A stretch of DNA of 47,023 nt from Candidatus Kapaibacterium sp. (GCA_025358765.1 JANYIG010000108.1:1-47023); one strand, 5' to 3'; positions 16,795 through 25,175 are shown, counted from the stretch's first letter. Notes: generated by a model not told the origin, from the letters alone. Numbers and translations: made by a program.

Positions 16795-19281
16795 TTATTG
16801 GAAATTCTCATCCGGCGATTGGTCACGCTCTTCGCGCTCGCGCTTGCGTTGCTGGCGTTTTTCTTGGGATTCAATGCCACCGCTAAAGCGGTACGAAATG
16901 CCAAGAAAGAGAATTTGCGATTCCCGTTTGCGCGTAAAATCTTGCGAGAACCCAGCACCGTTGGTCGTGATACCAAATTGGCGCGTGTCGAACACATCGC
17001 TCATACGCAGCGTTACCGTAAGTCTGTTCTCAAGAAAATCCTTCTTCACCGCAGCATCCCACGCTTGGAACGGCTTGAATGTACCTTGTGCAAGCACTGT
17101 CGGCAAAAAATAATTGTAGCTTATTTGCACATCAAAATCTTCCCACGTGCGAATATTTGTTGTCAGCCGCGCATTGCCGCCGGAACTTTTATTCGACAAA
17201 CCCGTTTCGATATTGTTCGCATTCACTTGTGCGAAAAAATAACTTCCCGCCGCATTCAATTTCCACCACTTCGCAATTTCCCACTGCGTAATGATTTCTG
17301 CGCCCACGGAATTCGAGGTGTTCAGGTTTTCGGGGCGTGTTTCTGTCACGCCTTGAGCATTAACCGTGCGAATCGGGGAAATAGCACCATCGGTAAACCG
17401 ATAAAAGACGCTTGGATTCAACGAAAACGAGCCGAAAAACTTGAGGTACGAAACCTCTACCGACGAGATGTACTCAGGCTTCAACTGCGGATTACCCGTA
17501 CGAAGGTTGTACGGGTCGGTGTATTGCGGAAACGGATTTAAGTCGTTCGATGACGGGCGACGAATACGACGACTGTAGCTCAAGCCTATTTCGTGTTCGT
17601 CCGGCAGCTTGTATTTAAGCGCTAACGAGGGAAAAAGGTTAAAATAGTTGTTGTCAAATTTCTGATTCGTCGTCTGCTGGTCGCCTGTACTCAGAGTTTG
17701 TTCCGCCCGTAAGCCTACGCTGTAGCTCAAATTGTCGAACGCACCTGTCAACACCCCATACCCACTATACACCTGTTCGTCGTAGATAAAATGATTCGTC
17801 AAATTCGCATCCGGTTTGAATTCCGGCGGCACACCCGTTGCGCTTTCCGAAAGAAAATCGTTGTCGAGGCGGCGCACAATAGTTTTTATGCCCGTTTCGA
17901 GCTTCATACCGTTGTCGAACGGATGTTCGTAATCTGCTTGAATATTTATCACATAATTTTTTTCGTTGCTGCGTGTGTCTTGGAATCTCGTTTGTGAAAT
18001 ACTGCTTGCCTGTGCCGCCGTTAGCGTTGACACTGCCGTACCGCTCGAAAACCGTGCATCGGCAGTGAAGAGTTGTTGCGGGTTGGCAAATGTTTTTTTG
18101 TACACCAGATTCGCTTCCCAGTTATGACCATTTTCGTCGTTTTGGTTTGTCCGTTTTTGGGTGCTATCCAATGTTTGTGCGGCATTCAGAAAATCATACG
18201 TAACGAGGTTAAAACTTGGTTGCTGACGTGTATTGTAACCAAACGAAGTCGTTAGCGTGTTAAAATCATCAAGAAAAAAATCAAGCCCAGCGCGTACACC
18301 ATGACCGTCGCGTTTGTTCGTGCCATCTGTATATTGGGTAATATAAAATGGATTGCTGATCGTATTTTTCTGGAAATTATCACCGCGAAAGAAGAATGAG
18401 TTGGCATTGTAATTGTAATTCACGAACGCATTCAGGCTTTCATTGCGGAAATTGAGGTTCGTCGAGGCGTTGTATTTATCGCGTATGCCAGCGCTCAGGG
18501 AAACATTGCCGTTGTAGCCAGCCTGCTGATTTTTTTTGAGAATGATGTTCACAATACCCGCCGTACCATCGGGGTCGAACTTCGCCGACGGGTTCGTGAT
18601 AACCTCAATGCGCTCAATATTGTCCGCCGGAATCTGTTCCAACATAAGCGTTGACGGTCGCCCGTCCACCAAAATCGTCACATTGTTGCTGCCGCGCAGC
18701 GAAATATTGCGGTCAACATCCACCGTTATTGATGGAATATTTTGCAGCACGTCCACCGCAGAGCCGCCTGTGGTGGTCAAGTCTTTTTCGACGTTATAGA
18801 TTTTGCGGTCAACGGCATACTGAACAGCTTCTTTTTCGGCTGTCACTTCCACGTCTTTGAGTGCCGTTATGTTCGGCTCAAGAAGAATTGTTTCAAAAAA
18901 GCGTTCCGGCGTTTTCGGCGTGATAACAACGGAGTCAATAAACTTTGCGGTGAAGCTGATAAACGAGATTTTAAGGCGATAGCGTCCGGGCGTGAGTTTG
19001 TCAATTGAAAAATAACCTTGTTTGTTGGCAATTGCACCTGAAACTGGTTTGGGGTCACCTCCACGAAACACGGCGACTGTAGCGAATTCAACGGGTTGTT
19101 TTGTAAGTTTGTTGACGACGGAACCGCTGATTTTACCAATTTTCGGTAATAATGCGGGGTTAAATCCAGCAGGTGGAGTACCCTGTGGCTGCGTACCGCT
19201 CGGCTGTGCAAGAAGAGCGGAATGCAAAGACACTGCGAGGAGGGCAACGAGACAGGCGTAAAAAAAACGGCGCATAATCAT
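16795..19281 (-). CDS. TonB-dependent-receptor-like outer-membrane beta-barrel protein
   Basis: An 828-residue protein. Residues 1-25 are a signal peptide; a proline-rich stretch follows; about 48-130 form a carboxypeptidase-regulatory-like domain (GKISGSVVNKLTKQPVEFATVAVF); the plug contains LRGSNNVTILVDGRPS and IPADNIERIEVITNPSAKFDPDGTAGIVNIILKK; the rest is the barrel family often called outer-membrane beta-barrel family 3. The tail after the last strand (ISYRF) is strongly charged (QEKRQQRKREREERDQ), common in this subgroup and of unknown purpose. The substrate is unknown; such proteins occur in many copies in Bacteroidota. ATG codons at 19281 and 19275 are both possible. A strong terminator follows the gene. 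Confidence 0.88.
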   Translation of the reverse strand: MIMRRFFYACLVALLAVSLHSALLAQPSGTQPQGTPPAGFNPALLPKIGKISGSVVNKLTKQPVEFATVAVFRGGDPKPVSGAIANKQGYFSIDKLTPGRYRLKISFISFTAKFIDSVVITPKTPERFFETILLEPNITALKDVEVTAEKEAVQYAVDRKIYNVEKDLTTTGGSAVDVLQNIPSITVDVDRNISLRGSNNVTILVDGRPSTLMLEQIPADNIERIEVITNPSAKFDPDGTAGIVNIILKKNQQAGYNGNVSLSAGIRDKYNASTNLNFRNESLNAFVNYNYNANSFFFRGDNFQKNTISNPFYITQYTDGTNKRDGHGVRAGLDFFLDDFNTLTTSFGYNTRQQPSFNLVTYDFLNAAQTLDSTQKRTNQNDENGHNWEANLVYKKTFANPQQLFTADARFSSGTAVSTLTAAQASSISQTRFQDTRSNEKNYVINIQADYEHPFDNGMKLETGIKTIVRRLDNDFLSESATGVPPEFKPDANLTNHFIYDEQVYSGYGVLTGAFDNLSYSVGLRAEQTLSTGDQQTTNQKFDNNYFNLFPSLALKYKLPDEHEIGLSYSRRIRRPSSNDLNPFPQYTDPYNLRTGNPQLKPEYISSVEVSYLKFFGSFSLNPSVFYRFTDGAISPIRTVNAQGVTETRPENLNTSNSVGAEIITQWEIAKWWKLNAAGSYFFAQVNANNIETGLSNKSSGGNARLTTNIRTWEDFDVQISYNYFLPTVLAQGTFKPFQAWDAAVKKDFLENRLTVTLRMSDVFDTRQFGITTNGAGFSQDFTRKRESQILFLGISYRFSGGIESQEKRQQRKREREERDQSPDENFQ

Positions 19282-19449
19282 AATGCAATTGAACCTTTGC
19301 TGAATAATGAAGTGTATGTTGATTTGTCTTACGTATAATCTGACTATAAACGAAAAAAAAACGAAAAAGTTTCATTGCACGGAATCTACCTGTCAGTCGT
19401 CTGGACTGTCAACATCAAGGAATATATTTTATCAACACTATTGAACACT

Positions 19450-20226
19450 ATGAATACCGTAAACAACCGATGGAACCTCGCCGGAAAACGAGCACTCGTA
19501 ACAGGCAGCACAAAAGGAATTGGGCTTGCCGTTGCGGAAGAATTTTTGGCGCTCGGAGCAAACGTGTGGATTTGCGCTCGCAATGCCGACGACGTGCAAC
19601 AACACCTCGAACGCTGGAAAACGCAGGATTTACCAGCCTTTGGGCAGACGGCAGACGTGACAAATGCCAAAGAGCGTGAGGACTTGATAACCAACATTCG
19701 TGAGCAATGGGGCGGTTTGGACATCCTTGTGAACAACGTTGGCACAAACATTCGCAAAAAAGCCGTTGACTACACTTTGGATGAATATCGGAAGGTGTTT
19801 GCGACGAATATGGATTCAGCATTCGACCTGAGCGCAAAAGCGTATCCACTGTTGCGGGAATCGAAAGCCGCTGCTGTCGTAAACGTACTATCCGTTGCAG
19901 GACTCACTCATCTGAGAACCGGTGCGCCCTACGGCATGACGAAGGCGGCGCTCGTGCAACTCACACGAAATTTGGCGGTGGAATGGGCTTCGGACGACAT
20001 CCGTGTGAATGCCGTTGCGCCGTGGTACACCCGTACACCGCTTGCAGAGCAGGTATTGAGCAATCCTGAGTACATGAAAGAAGTTCTATCGCGTACACCG
20101 CTTGGGCGCATTGCAGAGCCGGAGGAGGTTGCCTCTGTAGTGGCATTTTTGTGTATGCCTGCGGCATCCTATGTGACGGGACAGTGTTTAGCGGTGGATG
20201 GCGGTTTTACGGTTAATGGATTTTGA
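19450..20226 (+). CDS. SDR-family oxidoreductase, tropinone-reductase-like
   Basis: A 258-residue short-chain dehydrogenase. The cofactor motif TGSTKGIG lies at 18-25 and the catalytic set is N120, S148, Y161 and K165 (NVLSVAG, YGMTK). RNADD after the second strand fits NADP(H) preference. The protein follows the plant tropinone-reductase pattern closely: [59 protein letters not shown] and the terminal [10 protein letters not shown]. Bacteria with such proteins make no tropane alkaloids, so the substrate is an unknown ketone. The ATG at 19450 is chosen as the family starts there; an earlier TTG at 19375 would add an odd leader. It is a lone plus-strand gene between minus-strand neighbours, divergent from the receptor gene. 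Confidence 0.88.
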   Translation: MNTVNNRWNLAGKRALVTGSTKGIGLAVAEEFLALGANVWICARNADDVQQHLERWKTQDLPAFGQTADVTNAKEREDLITNIREQWGGLDILVNNVGTNIRKKAVDYTLDEYRKVFATNMDSAFDLSAKAYPLLRESKAAAVVNVLSVAGLTHLRTGAPYGMTKAALVQLTRNLAVEWASDDIRVNAVAPWYTRTPLAEQVLSNPEYMKEVLSRTPLGRIAEPEEVASVVAFLCMPAASYVTGQCLAVDGGFTVNGF

Positions 20227-20269
20227 CAATACAATAGAGTAGTATTATAGCACTGAACAATTTTCACCG

Positions 20270-20308
20270 CAGAGGCTGACGGAAACCGTCAACAGAGCGC
20301 AGAGAATC
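20270..20308 (+). repeat. Dispersed 39-nt repeat, copy B
   Basis: Inverted copy of 12680-12718 with one mismatch. It lies between the convergent SDR and antitoxin genes and touches the 84-nt inverted-end element that begins at 20318. Confidence 0.85.
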
Positions 20309-20317
20309 TCAATACGA

Positions 20318-20401
20318 TTAGGACTTTCGCAAATCGCCATTGTCATGCCAACGAAGGTTGGGGCTGGAATGACGCTCAATACATATTTGCGAAAGTCCTA
20401 A
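20318..20401. repeat. 84-nt element with perfect 17-bp inverted ends
   Basis: TTAGGACTTTCGCAAAT (20318-20334) and its exact complement (20385-20401) bracket 50 bases that contain an inverted REP-like copy (20348-20373) of the repeat at 9880. The core also forms a CCAAC-GAAG-GTTGG hairpin. It may be a MITE-like or REP-derived element, or it may end transcription from both convergent genes. It has no coding capacity. Confidence 0.7.
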
Positions 20402-20425
20402 ATGTGATAATCACTCATGGCTTTC

Positions 20426-20632
20426 CTATTTATGTAGCGCTAATCCGAGCTGTTCACGTGCTTCTGCAAGCAATAGCGTTGGAGCATTCTGTTCTTGAGC
20501 CTTTGCTTCACACAAATCGTACAAATCTTCATAGTCTTCCGCTAATTCACGAAGTGCTTCAAATTCTTCATACGGCAAAACAACAAATTCATTCTTACCG
20601 TTTTTCTGTAAGATTTGGGGATGGAGTTCCAT
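20426..20632 (-). CDS. Phd/YefM-type antitoxin-like protein, no toxin found
   Basis: A 68-residue protein starting MELHPQILQKNGKNEFVVLPYEEFEAL, the usual opening of a YefM/Phd-like antitoxin subfamily, followed by an acidic helix (AEDYEDLYDLCEAKAQEQ). The normal partner, a RelE/ParE-type toxin gene, should follow within a few bases, but the downstream DNA holds only repeats. It lies 37 bases after the hsdS stop on the same strand, so it is probably co-transcribed with the restriction-modification genes. There is no clear ribosome site; an overlapping frame from 20673 crosses its start. Orphan antitoxin, or a regulator of the operon, are both possible. Confidence 0.75.
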   Translation of the reverse strand: MELHPQILQKNGKNEFVVLPYEEFEALRELAEDYEDLYDLCEAKAQEQNAPTLLLAEAREQLGLALHK

Positions 20633-20673
20633 TGTTTTTTCGATTGGGGTTTGATTTCAATAGTGTATTTCAT
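20542..20673 (-). other. Overlapping 43-codon reading frame with RelE-like beginning
   Basis: The ATG overlaps the hsdS stop (ATGA, 20670-20673). The frame encodes MKYTIEIKPQSKKQWNSIPK and 23 more residues, then a stop inside the antitoxin gene. The first 20 residues look like the start of RelE/ParE toxins, but the frame lacks everything after the first helix. It could be a coupled leader peptide, a toxin remnant, or chance. Listed because its position is striking; coding is not established. Confidence 0.2.
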
Positions 20674-22064
20674 GCGCTCTCTCCCACTATCATCCGCTCC
20701 ACTTCCGCCTTCGCTGTCTGAAGCAACTCCGCCGCCTCGCGCTCCAATGCCCGCGCCCGCTCGCGCCGCGCCTGCGCTTCCCGTGCGATGCGCTCTTGGA
20801 CGGAGAGCGGGGGAAGAGGGATGAGTAAATTTTCAATGTCTTTCGGTGAAAGATGCCCGTTTGTCGCGCCCGTGATATGCCGTTTAAGGTGAATCTGTGC
20901 CGCGAATGTACGCAAATACGAATAAAGATAATAAGGATACGCCTCCTCGCTTGTTTGAAACTTGACAATATCGCCTCCAAGCCAATACGTGTCCGCATAA
21001 TCCCAATATCCAATTTTTCCGATTGTTGCGCCTGTCACAACAACCAGAATATCATGCCACCGCAATTGCTGAGACGGAGAAAATACATTTTGCGCAGTCA
21101 GTACGTCGCCTGTCTCGATTGTGCCGTCCGACTGAATGGAGGTTATTTGAATAACGGGGTAATCGCCGCCTTTTTCTTCATTCTTTGGCAAATATCCTTT
21201 TTTCAAGCCACCTTCAATAATTGAGTGCAAATGTACGACTTTGAAGCGACCCGATTGCAGGGCGTTGTCAATCTCCATAAAATAATTCCGGTTGTATGGG
21301 GCATCAAACCTTCCACCCCGCACTCGCGAAAACGGCACACGGAACATCATTTCGCGCTGCTCTTTGGGAAGTGTGATGCCTAATTCCGAAAGCACGTAAC
21401 CGTCTATGCTCTCAAGCAGGGCGCGGGCTTCGGCTTCTTTGGCGCGTTTGGTGGCGTGGGCTTCCTGCATGATTTGGACAACGCGAGACTGAACGTCAAG
21501 CGGCGGCAAGAGAATAGCGATTTTAGTAATATCAGTTTCGCTGATATTTGGTTGTGCGCTCCCATTTGAATTTCGTCGCACGAATGTCCTAAAAATCTCC
21601 GTTGAGAGGAAATAGAACAAGTACATTCCATTACAGCGAGCGCTATTGCTTCTAATAATTCCATTCCTTTGATTCAGCAAGGCATACACAGAGTCATCAA
21701 ACAAGCCCACTTTACCAATAGTTGCGCCCGTCATAGCAATTACTATATCGTTATGATGAACCTGAAAATCGGCAAATTCTGTGTGAAATTCGTCTGGTAA
21801 AAAAGTGGGGTCACCAAAAGTAATAGTACCATCTTCAGTAATATGCTTGATTGAGAGAAGAAAGGTGCTTGACAAATCAACATAGTCTTGCGATTTAAAA
21901 GCGAAGCCAGCTTGGAAGTGCGTTATATCTCGTAGTTTGACTACCTCATATTTTCCATTTCGTAGATTTTTTTCTATTTGTCGAAATTCCGGTTCATAAA
22001 AGTACGGGTCTAATCTCCCTTCGATTTCGCCTCGACGCAGCATAAACACTTTATTTGCGTCCAC
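20670..22064 (-). CDS. hsdS: Type I-like restriction specificity subunit (HsdS)
   Basis: A 464-residue S subunit with two target-recognition domains. Each half has a variable domain beginning with a KLRD/HLHSIIEGG-type strand and closing with a conserved PLPPL-x-VQ(S/E)R segment and a helix (ILLPPLDVQSRVVQIMQEAHATKRAKEAEA at about 185-215; LIPLPPLSVQERIAREAQARRERARAL at about 415-445). The helices form the antiparallel coiled coil that spaces the two half-sites. The protein directs the methylase encoded just upstream (8-bp gap) to a split DNA sequence. The recognition sequence cannot be read by eye. The gene is intact, and no inverted partial hsdS copies were seen, so phase switching is not indicated. 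Confidence 0.93.
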   Translation of the reverse strand: MDANKVFMLRRGEIEGRLDPYFYEPEFRQIEKNLRNGKYEVVKLRDITHFQAGFAFKSQDYVDLSSTFLLSIKHITEDGTITFGDPTFLPDEFHTEFADFQVHHNDIVIAMTGATIGKVGLFDDSVYALLNQRNGIIRSNSARCNGMYLFYFLSTEIFRTFVRRNSNGSAQPNISETDITKIAILLPPLDVQSRVVQIMQEAHATKRAKEAEARALLESIDGYVLSELGITLPKEQREMMFRVPFSRVRGGRFDAPYNRNYFMEIDNALQSGRFKVVHLHSIIEGGLKKGYLPKNEEKGGDYPVIQITSIQSDGTIETGDVLTAQNVFSPSQQLRWHDILVVVTGATIGKIGYWDYADTYWLGGDIVKFQTSEEAYPYYLYSYLRTFAAQIHLKRHITGATNGHLSPKDIENLLIPLPPLSVQERIAREAQARRERARALEREAAELLQTAKAEVERMIVGESA

Positions 22065-22072
22065 GTCGAGGC

Positions 22073-24313
22073 TTAGGCGAAAAAATTATCTTCCTCGCGG
22101 GCGACGCTTTCAATAAAGCGGGCAAGTTCGGGTGTTATCGTGTCGAGGTCGTTTTGAGGAATAGTGCGCCCTGTGGCATCGTAGCCTATCTGTTCGGCAA
22201 GCGCCATGAAGATTGGGTAATCCTGAAGTTTTTCCGATGTGGCACGGATAAACTCTTCGCTCAGTGCCTCACGCACCGCATCAATGCGCTCGTTGTAGCC
22301 GGCGGATGTTTCCTCACGCCAACGTTTGTAATCGTCAGTTCGTTGGTATGCAGAAATGTTGTCTCTAACTTCCCTTTCAAGTGTACGTTGTTCATTTCTA
22401 TTGAGAGTTCCTTGTTCTCTAAGCGCTTCGATATGTCGTACCAAATCTTCTTGAAGTTTTTGAATGGTTTCATTGCCACGTCTCAATGTAACAGCTTTCT
22501 CATCAAGTAAACGCCGAATTTCTACACCGAACTCCGGCGCGTCAAACAAGGTTTCACGCTGGCGGGCTTTTTCTTCTCGAATGGCGGCGGTTGTTTCTGC
22601 CTTGTGTTTTCGCAAGAAAATGACGGATGATTTTACACCTGCATCATTGGCGGAAAACGCTGTTTGCGGCATAGACACAACAGCAAGAATACGGTAACGC
22701 TCTTCAATCCAATCGCGGACGTACTGCGAACTGGAATTGGTCAAAATCCCGTCAGGAATCACCATTGCCAGAATCCCGTTTGGCTTCAAAAACCGATGAC
22801 ATTGTTCAATGAAAAGTATCTCAGTGTCTTGGCTGTTACGGGGTTCAGGCGGCTTCACACCTTTCAACTTCGCATCAATCCAATCCATATCCTTCACACC
22901 CAAATCGTATTGCTCCAGATAGCGGTGTTCGTTGAATTTGACCGAAGAGCCAAAGGGCGGATTGGTGAGGATAAAATCAAAGCGGTTTTCGGCAAAACCT
23001 TGATGTTTGGTGAGTTCGCGGATGCGGCTTATCGGCTCAAGCCCGTCGGCAGTAACGACGTTAGTGTGTCCGTCGTCGTGGATAATCATGTTCATCTTGG
23101 CAGCACGGGCAATATCTTCAGAGATTTCAATGCCATAGAGATTTTTTTCGGCGAAGTCGTGCCAGTATTTGTAGTGCTTCACAGCATCTTTTTGATTGGC
23201 AACGCGATTTGGGAAGCGCGTACTTGCTTGTGCGCGAACTTTGTCGAGTGCATAGAGTAAGAATCCACCCGAACCGCACGACGTATCAAGCACAAAGGCA
23301 TCGTTCTTGATAGGCAGCACATCCACGATGAACTTTACGATATTGCGCGGCGTGAAGTATTGACCGAACTCCCCGCGAAAGAATGAACCCATAAACGTCT
23401 CAAAGGCTCTGCCTTTGCTGTCGAGGTCGGTGCTGGTAAGGTGAATCGGTGCGAGATAACCCACGACGGTACGCAGTTCTTGAGCGTTGAGGCGAATATC
23501 ATCTTTGAATACTTCAGCATCTTTCTCTTTGCCGTGTTGGTAAATGGTGCGAACACGCTTCAAGAGCGTTTCCGGCACTTCTCCGGCAAAGATTTGAAAG
23601 TCATACGGCTCACCATCTTCACGTTTATCGTTATTCTCATCCCACATTTTGCAGAAAATGAGTTTGTCGAGTTCATCAAACGCCGCCGAAGGATTGCGCT
23701 TGCCGCCCGCCCATAGCGCGTCGTGTGCTTGTTTGAAGCGGCGCGTCAGTTCTTGCTCGGAGACGGTTTCCAGTTCAAAGCCGCCTTGTCCGCCTTTAAC
23801 ATACTTGAATCGTGCTGTTTTTGTTTGTCCAAACTTTGGAATGTCCGCAATGAGGTTTTCTTGCCGTTCCATTGGCGGAAAATCCTTGCGGTTAAAGTAC
23901 AGCGTTTTTATGCCGGAAGTAATGATAAGATAGTGTCCGTCCAATGAGTTGATATTACCAAACCCTTGCTCAATCGCTTGTACAAACTCTGCTTCGGAGA
24001 CTTCTTCTTTTTTACACTCCACAACGATATACGGGGCTTTGAGAGCATCATCATTGTACACAACAATATCTGCTAAATCGCTTGGGGTGCGGCGCGGTAC
24101 TTTGACCTCAAAATCAATCCGTTCAGGTTTATAGCCGTAATTCAACACCAGTGAACAGTAAGTTTCCGCTCGTACCTGCTCTTCAGGGTCGGAGAAACGA
24201 TATTTTTTGTTACGGTGGGTGTAGGTGATGTTCTTTTTGTCGTTATCAAGAGCCATAATGCCGCGCTCAAGACCTTTTTGGAGAAGAGAATTGAGAGTAT
24301 TTGCAGGATCCAT
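22073..24313 (-). CDS. hsdM: N6-adenine DNA methylase with fused HsdR_N-like nuclease domain
   Basis: A 746-residue protein. Residues about 45-145 match the N-domain of HsdR-type proteins: EEQVRAETYCSLVLNYGY, then D82 in DLADIVVYND and E99-C-K101 in YIVVECKKE, a PD-(D/E)XK-type set. Residues about 270-600 are an HsdM-type methylase: FGQYFTPRNIVKFIV, SAM motif DTSCGSGGFLLYAL (343 on) and catalytic NPPFG (451-455). The tail (about 600-700) is helical. The partner hsdS follows after 8 bases. No HsdR translocase lies in the window, so cleavage, if any, must come from the fused domain, which recalls BcgI-like type IIB enzymes; or the unit may only methylate. HsdM proteins are usually about 500 residues, so the extra length is the fused domain. 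Confidence 0.9.
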   Translation of the reverse strand: MDPANTLNSLLQKGLERGIMALDNDKKNITYTHRNKKYRFSDPEEQVRAETYCSLVLNYGYKPERIDFEVKVPRRTPSDLADIVVYNDDALKAPYIVVECKKEEVSEAEFVQAIEQGFGNINSLDGHYLIITSGIKTLYFNRKDFPPMERQENLIADIPKFGQTKTARFKYVKGGQGGFELETVSEQELTRRFKQAHDALWAGGKRNPSAAFDELDKLIFCKMWDENNDKREDGEPYDFQIFAGEVPETLLKRVRTIYQHGKEKDAEVFKDDIRLNAQELRTVVGYLAPIHLTSTDLDSKGRAFETFMGSFFRGEFGQYFTPRNIVKFIVDVLPIKNDAFVLDTSCGSGGFLLYALDKVRAQASTRFPNRVANQKDAVKHYKYWHDFAEKNLYGIEISEDIARAAKMNMIIHDDGHTNVVTADGLEPISRIRELTKHQGFAENRFDFILTNPPFGSSVKFNEHRYLEQYDLGVKDMDWIDAKLKGVKPPEPRNSQDTEILFIEQCHRFLKPNGILAMVIPDGILTNSSSQYVRDWIEERYRILAVVSMPQTAFSANDAGVKSSVIFLRKHKAETTAAIREEKARQRETLFDAPEFGVEIRRLLDEKAVTLRRGNETIQKLQEDLVRHIEALREQGTLNRNEQRTLEREVRDNISAYQRTDDYKRWREETSAGYNERIDAVREALSEEFIRATSEKLQDYPIFMALAEQIGYDATGRTIPQNDLDTITPELARFIESVAREEDNFFA

Positions 24314-24420
24314 AAAAGCTAAAGAGGAAAGGAGTGTCGAAGATAGAGAGATTTATTCAGGCGCGGCGCAAGATACGGAAAAGCATTCCAAACAACAAAT
24401 TAGGGAGAAAATCTGGTAGA

Positions 24421-24448
24421 AAACAAAAACGGCTTCACGTGGAAGCCG
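24421..24448 (-). terminator. Intrinsic terminator after tRNA-Pro
   Basis: On the minus strand CGGCTTC, a 5-base loop, GAAGCCG, then TTTTTGTTTT. The stem begins 18 bases past the tRNA 3' CCA. Confidence 0.9.
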
Positions 24449-24465
24449 CTTAAATGCTGGTTTTA

Positions 24466-24542
24466 TGGTCGGACTGGCGGGATTTGAACCCACGGCCTCT
24501 ACTACCCCAAAGTAGTGCGCTACCGGGCTGCGCTACAGTCCG
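24466..24542 (-). tRNA. tRNA-Pro (anticodon TGG)
   Basis: A complete 77-nt cloverleaf with encoded CCA. The acceptor stem pairs CGGACTG with CAGTCCG, discriminator A; the D-arm holds TAGCGCAGCCCGGTAGCGCA; the anticodon loop reads CTTTGGGG, giving TGG; the T-arm contains GGTTCAAATCC. The 5' G of most tRNAs is replaced by C, as is usual for bacterial tRNA-Pro. A terminator follows immediately. Confidence 0.98.
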
Positions 24543-24638
24543 TTTCGTCTTGTGTGTCGGCACACAAAACAGTTATACAATCTGAATGTTTTTTTTTGCA
24601 AAACACCAACGTTTTTCTGTGCGTTTTCCGTGTTCTGC

Positions 24639-25175
24639 TCAGGGTTTCACGCCGAAAATGCGCCGAAGCCCCGTTTTGCCATTCGGTGCCGCACGGAACA
24701 TCTGCCAGAGCATAACGCCACCGGTCACTAACAATCCTAACAGACCCAAGCCCATCACGAAAGCCAACACTTCGCCTGCATCCCCGAGGACTTCACCCGT
24801 ATGAAGGCGGAGGAGTAAATTTTTCTCTTGCGGAGCGGCTTTGAGAATGTGTCCATCATCAGCAATGATGTAATTGACGGGATGTTCACCGCCAGTTTGA
24901 AGAACAAAACGCGGCTTCTCGTCCTTCAAGTCAATGCGGATGCGCTCGATCCGCACGTCAGGCTTTTGAACATAAACCGCTGCCAGACCTTTGTTGAGTG
25001 CTGTTGTCCATTCAGCAGGCATTCCGGAAGCAAGAGTAGAAGATGGCTGCTGTACCTTTTCTTTGCCACCACCTTCGTCCAGAAATTCCCGCACGTGCAA
25101 CAATACACCTGTTACCGTGATAACAAGCAGGAATAGCCCAAAGAGCAATGAAATACTTCTGTGATAACGACGCAT
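24639..25175 (-). CDS. PepSY-domain membrane protein
   Basis: A 178-residue inner-membrane protein. One helix at the N-terminus (after MRRYHRSISL) and one at about 135-158 flank a periplasmic part of about 100 residues with PepSY features (VRIERIRIDLKDEKPRFVLQTG, VNYIIADDGHIL) and the RLHTGEVLGDAG motif common to PepSY-associated membrane proteins. These are often linked to iron or siderophore reduction or to protease control, but no such partner is adjacent. The ATG at 25175 is preferred: AAGGA lies ten bases before it and the family normally starts MRxYHR; the ATG at 25184 is only one base from that motif. Confidence 0.8.
   Translation of the reverse strand: MRRYHRSISLLFGLFLLVITVTGVLLHVREFLDEGGGKEKVQQPSSTLASGMPAEWTTALNKGLAAVYVQKPDVRIERIRIDLKDEKPRFVLQTGGEHPVNYIIADDGHILKAAPQEKNLLLRLHTGEVLGDAGEVLAFVMGLGLLGLLVTGGVMLWQMFRAAPNGKTGLRRIFGVKP

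Noticed and set aside
16621-17541. 306-codon plus-strand frame
   Set aside because: Overlaps the DUF1446 start, a terminator and the receptor's 3' end on the opposite strand. The protein is Arg/Lys-rich and like nothing known.
20270-20401. Insertion sequence between the SDR and antitoxin genes
   Set aside because: No transposase frame and only 84 bp between the inverted ends, so at most a MITE- or REP-like remnant.
20626-20650. Run of six A followed by C in the small frame before the antitoxin, a possible -1 slippery site that would fuse it to the antitoxin
   Set aside because: The heptamer is not in the A-AAA-AAC phase in the incoming frame, there is no evident downstream structure, and the antitoxin has its own ATG.
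20670-22064. Phase-variable hsdS by inversion
   Set aside because: No second or partial hsdS copy or inverted repeats around the TRDs in the window.
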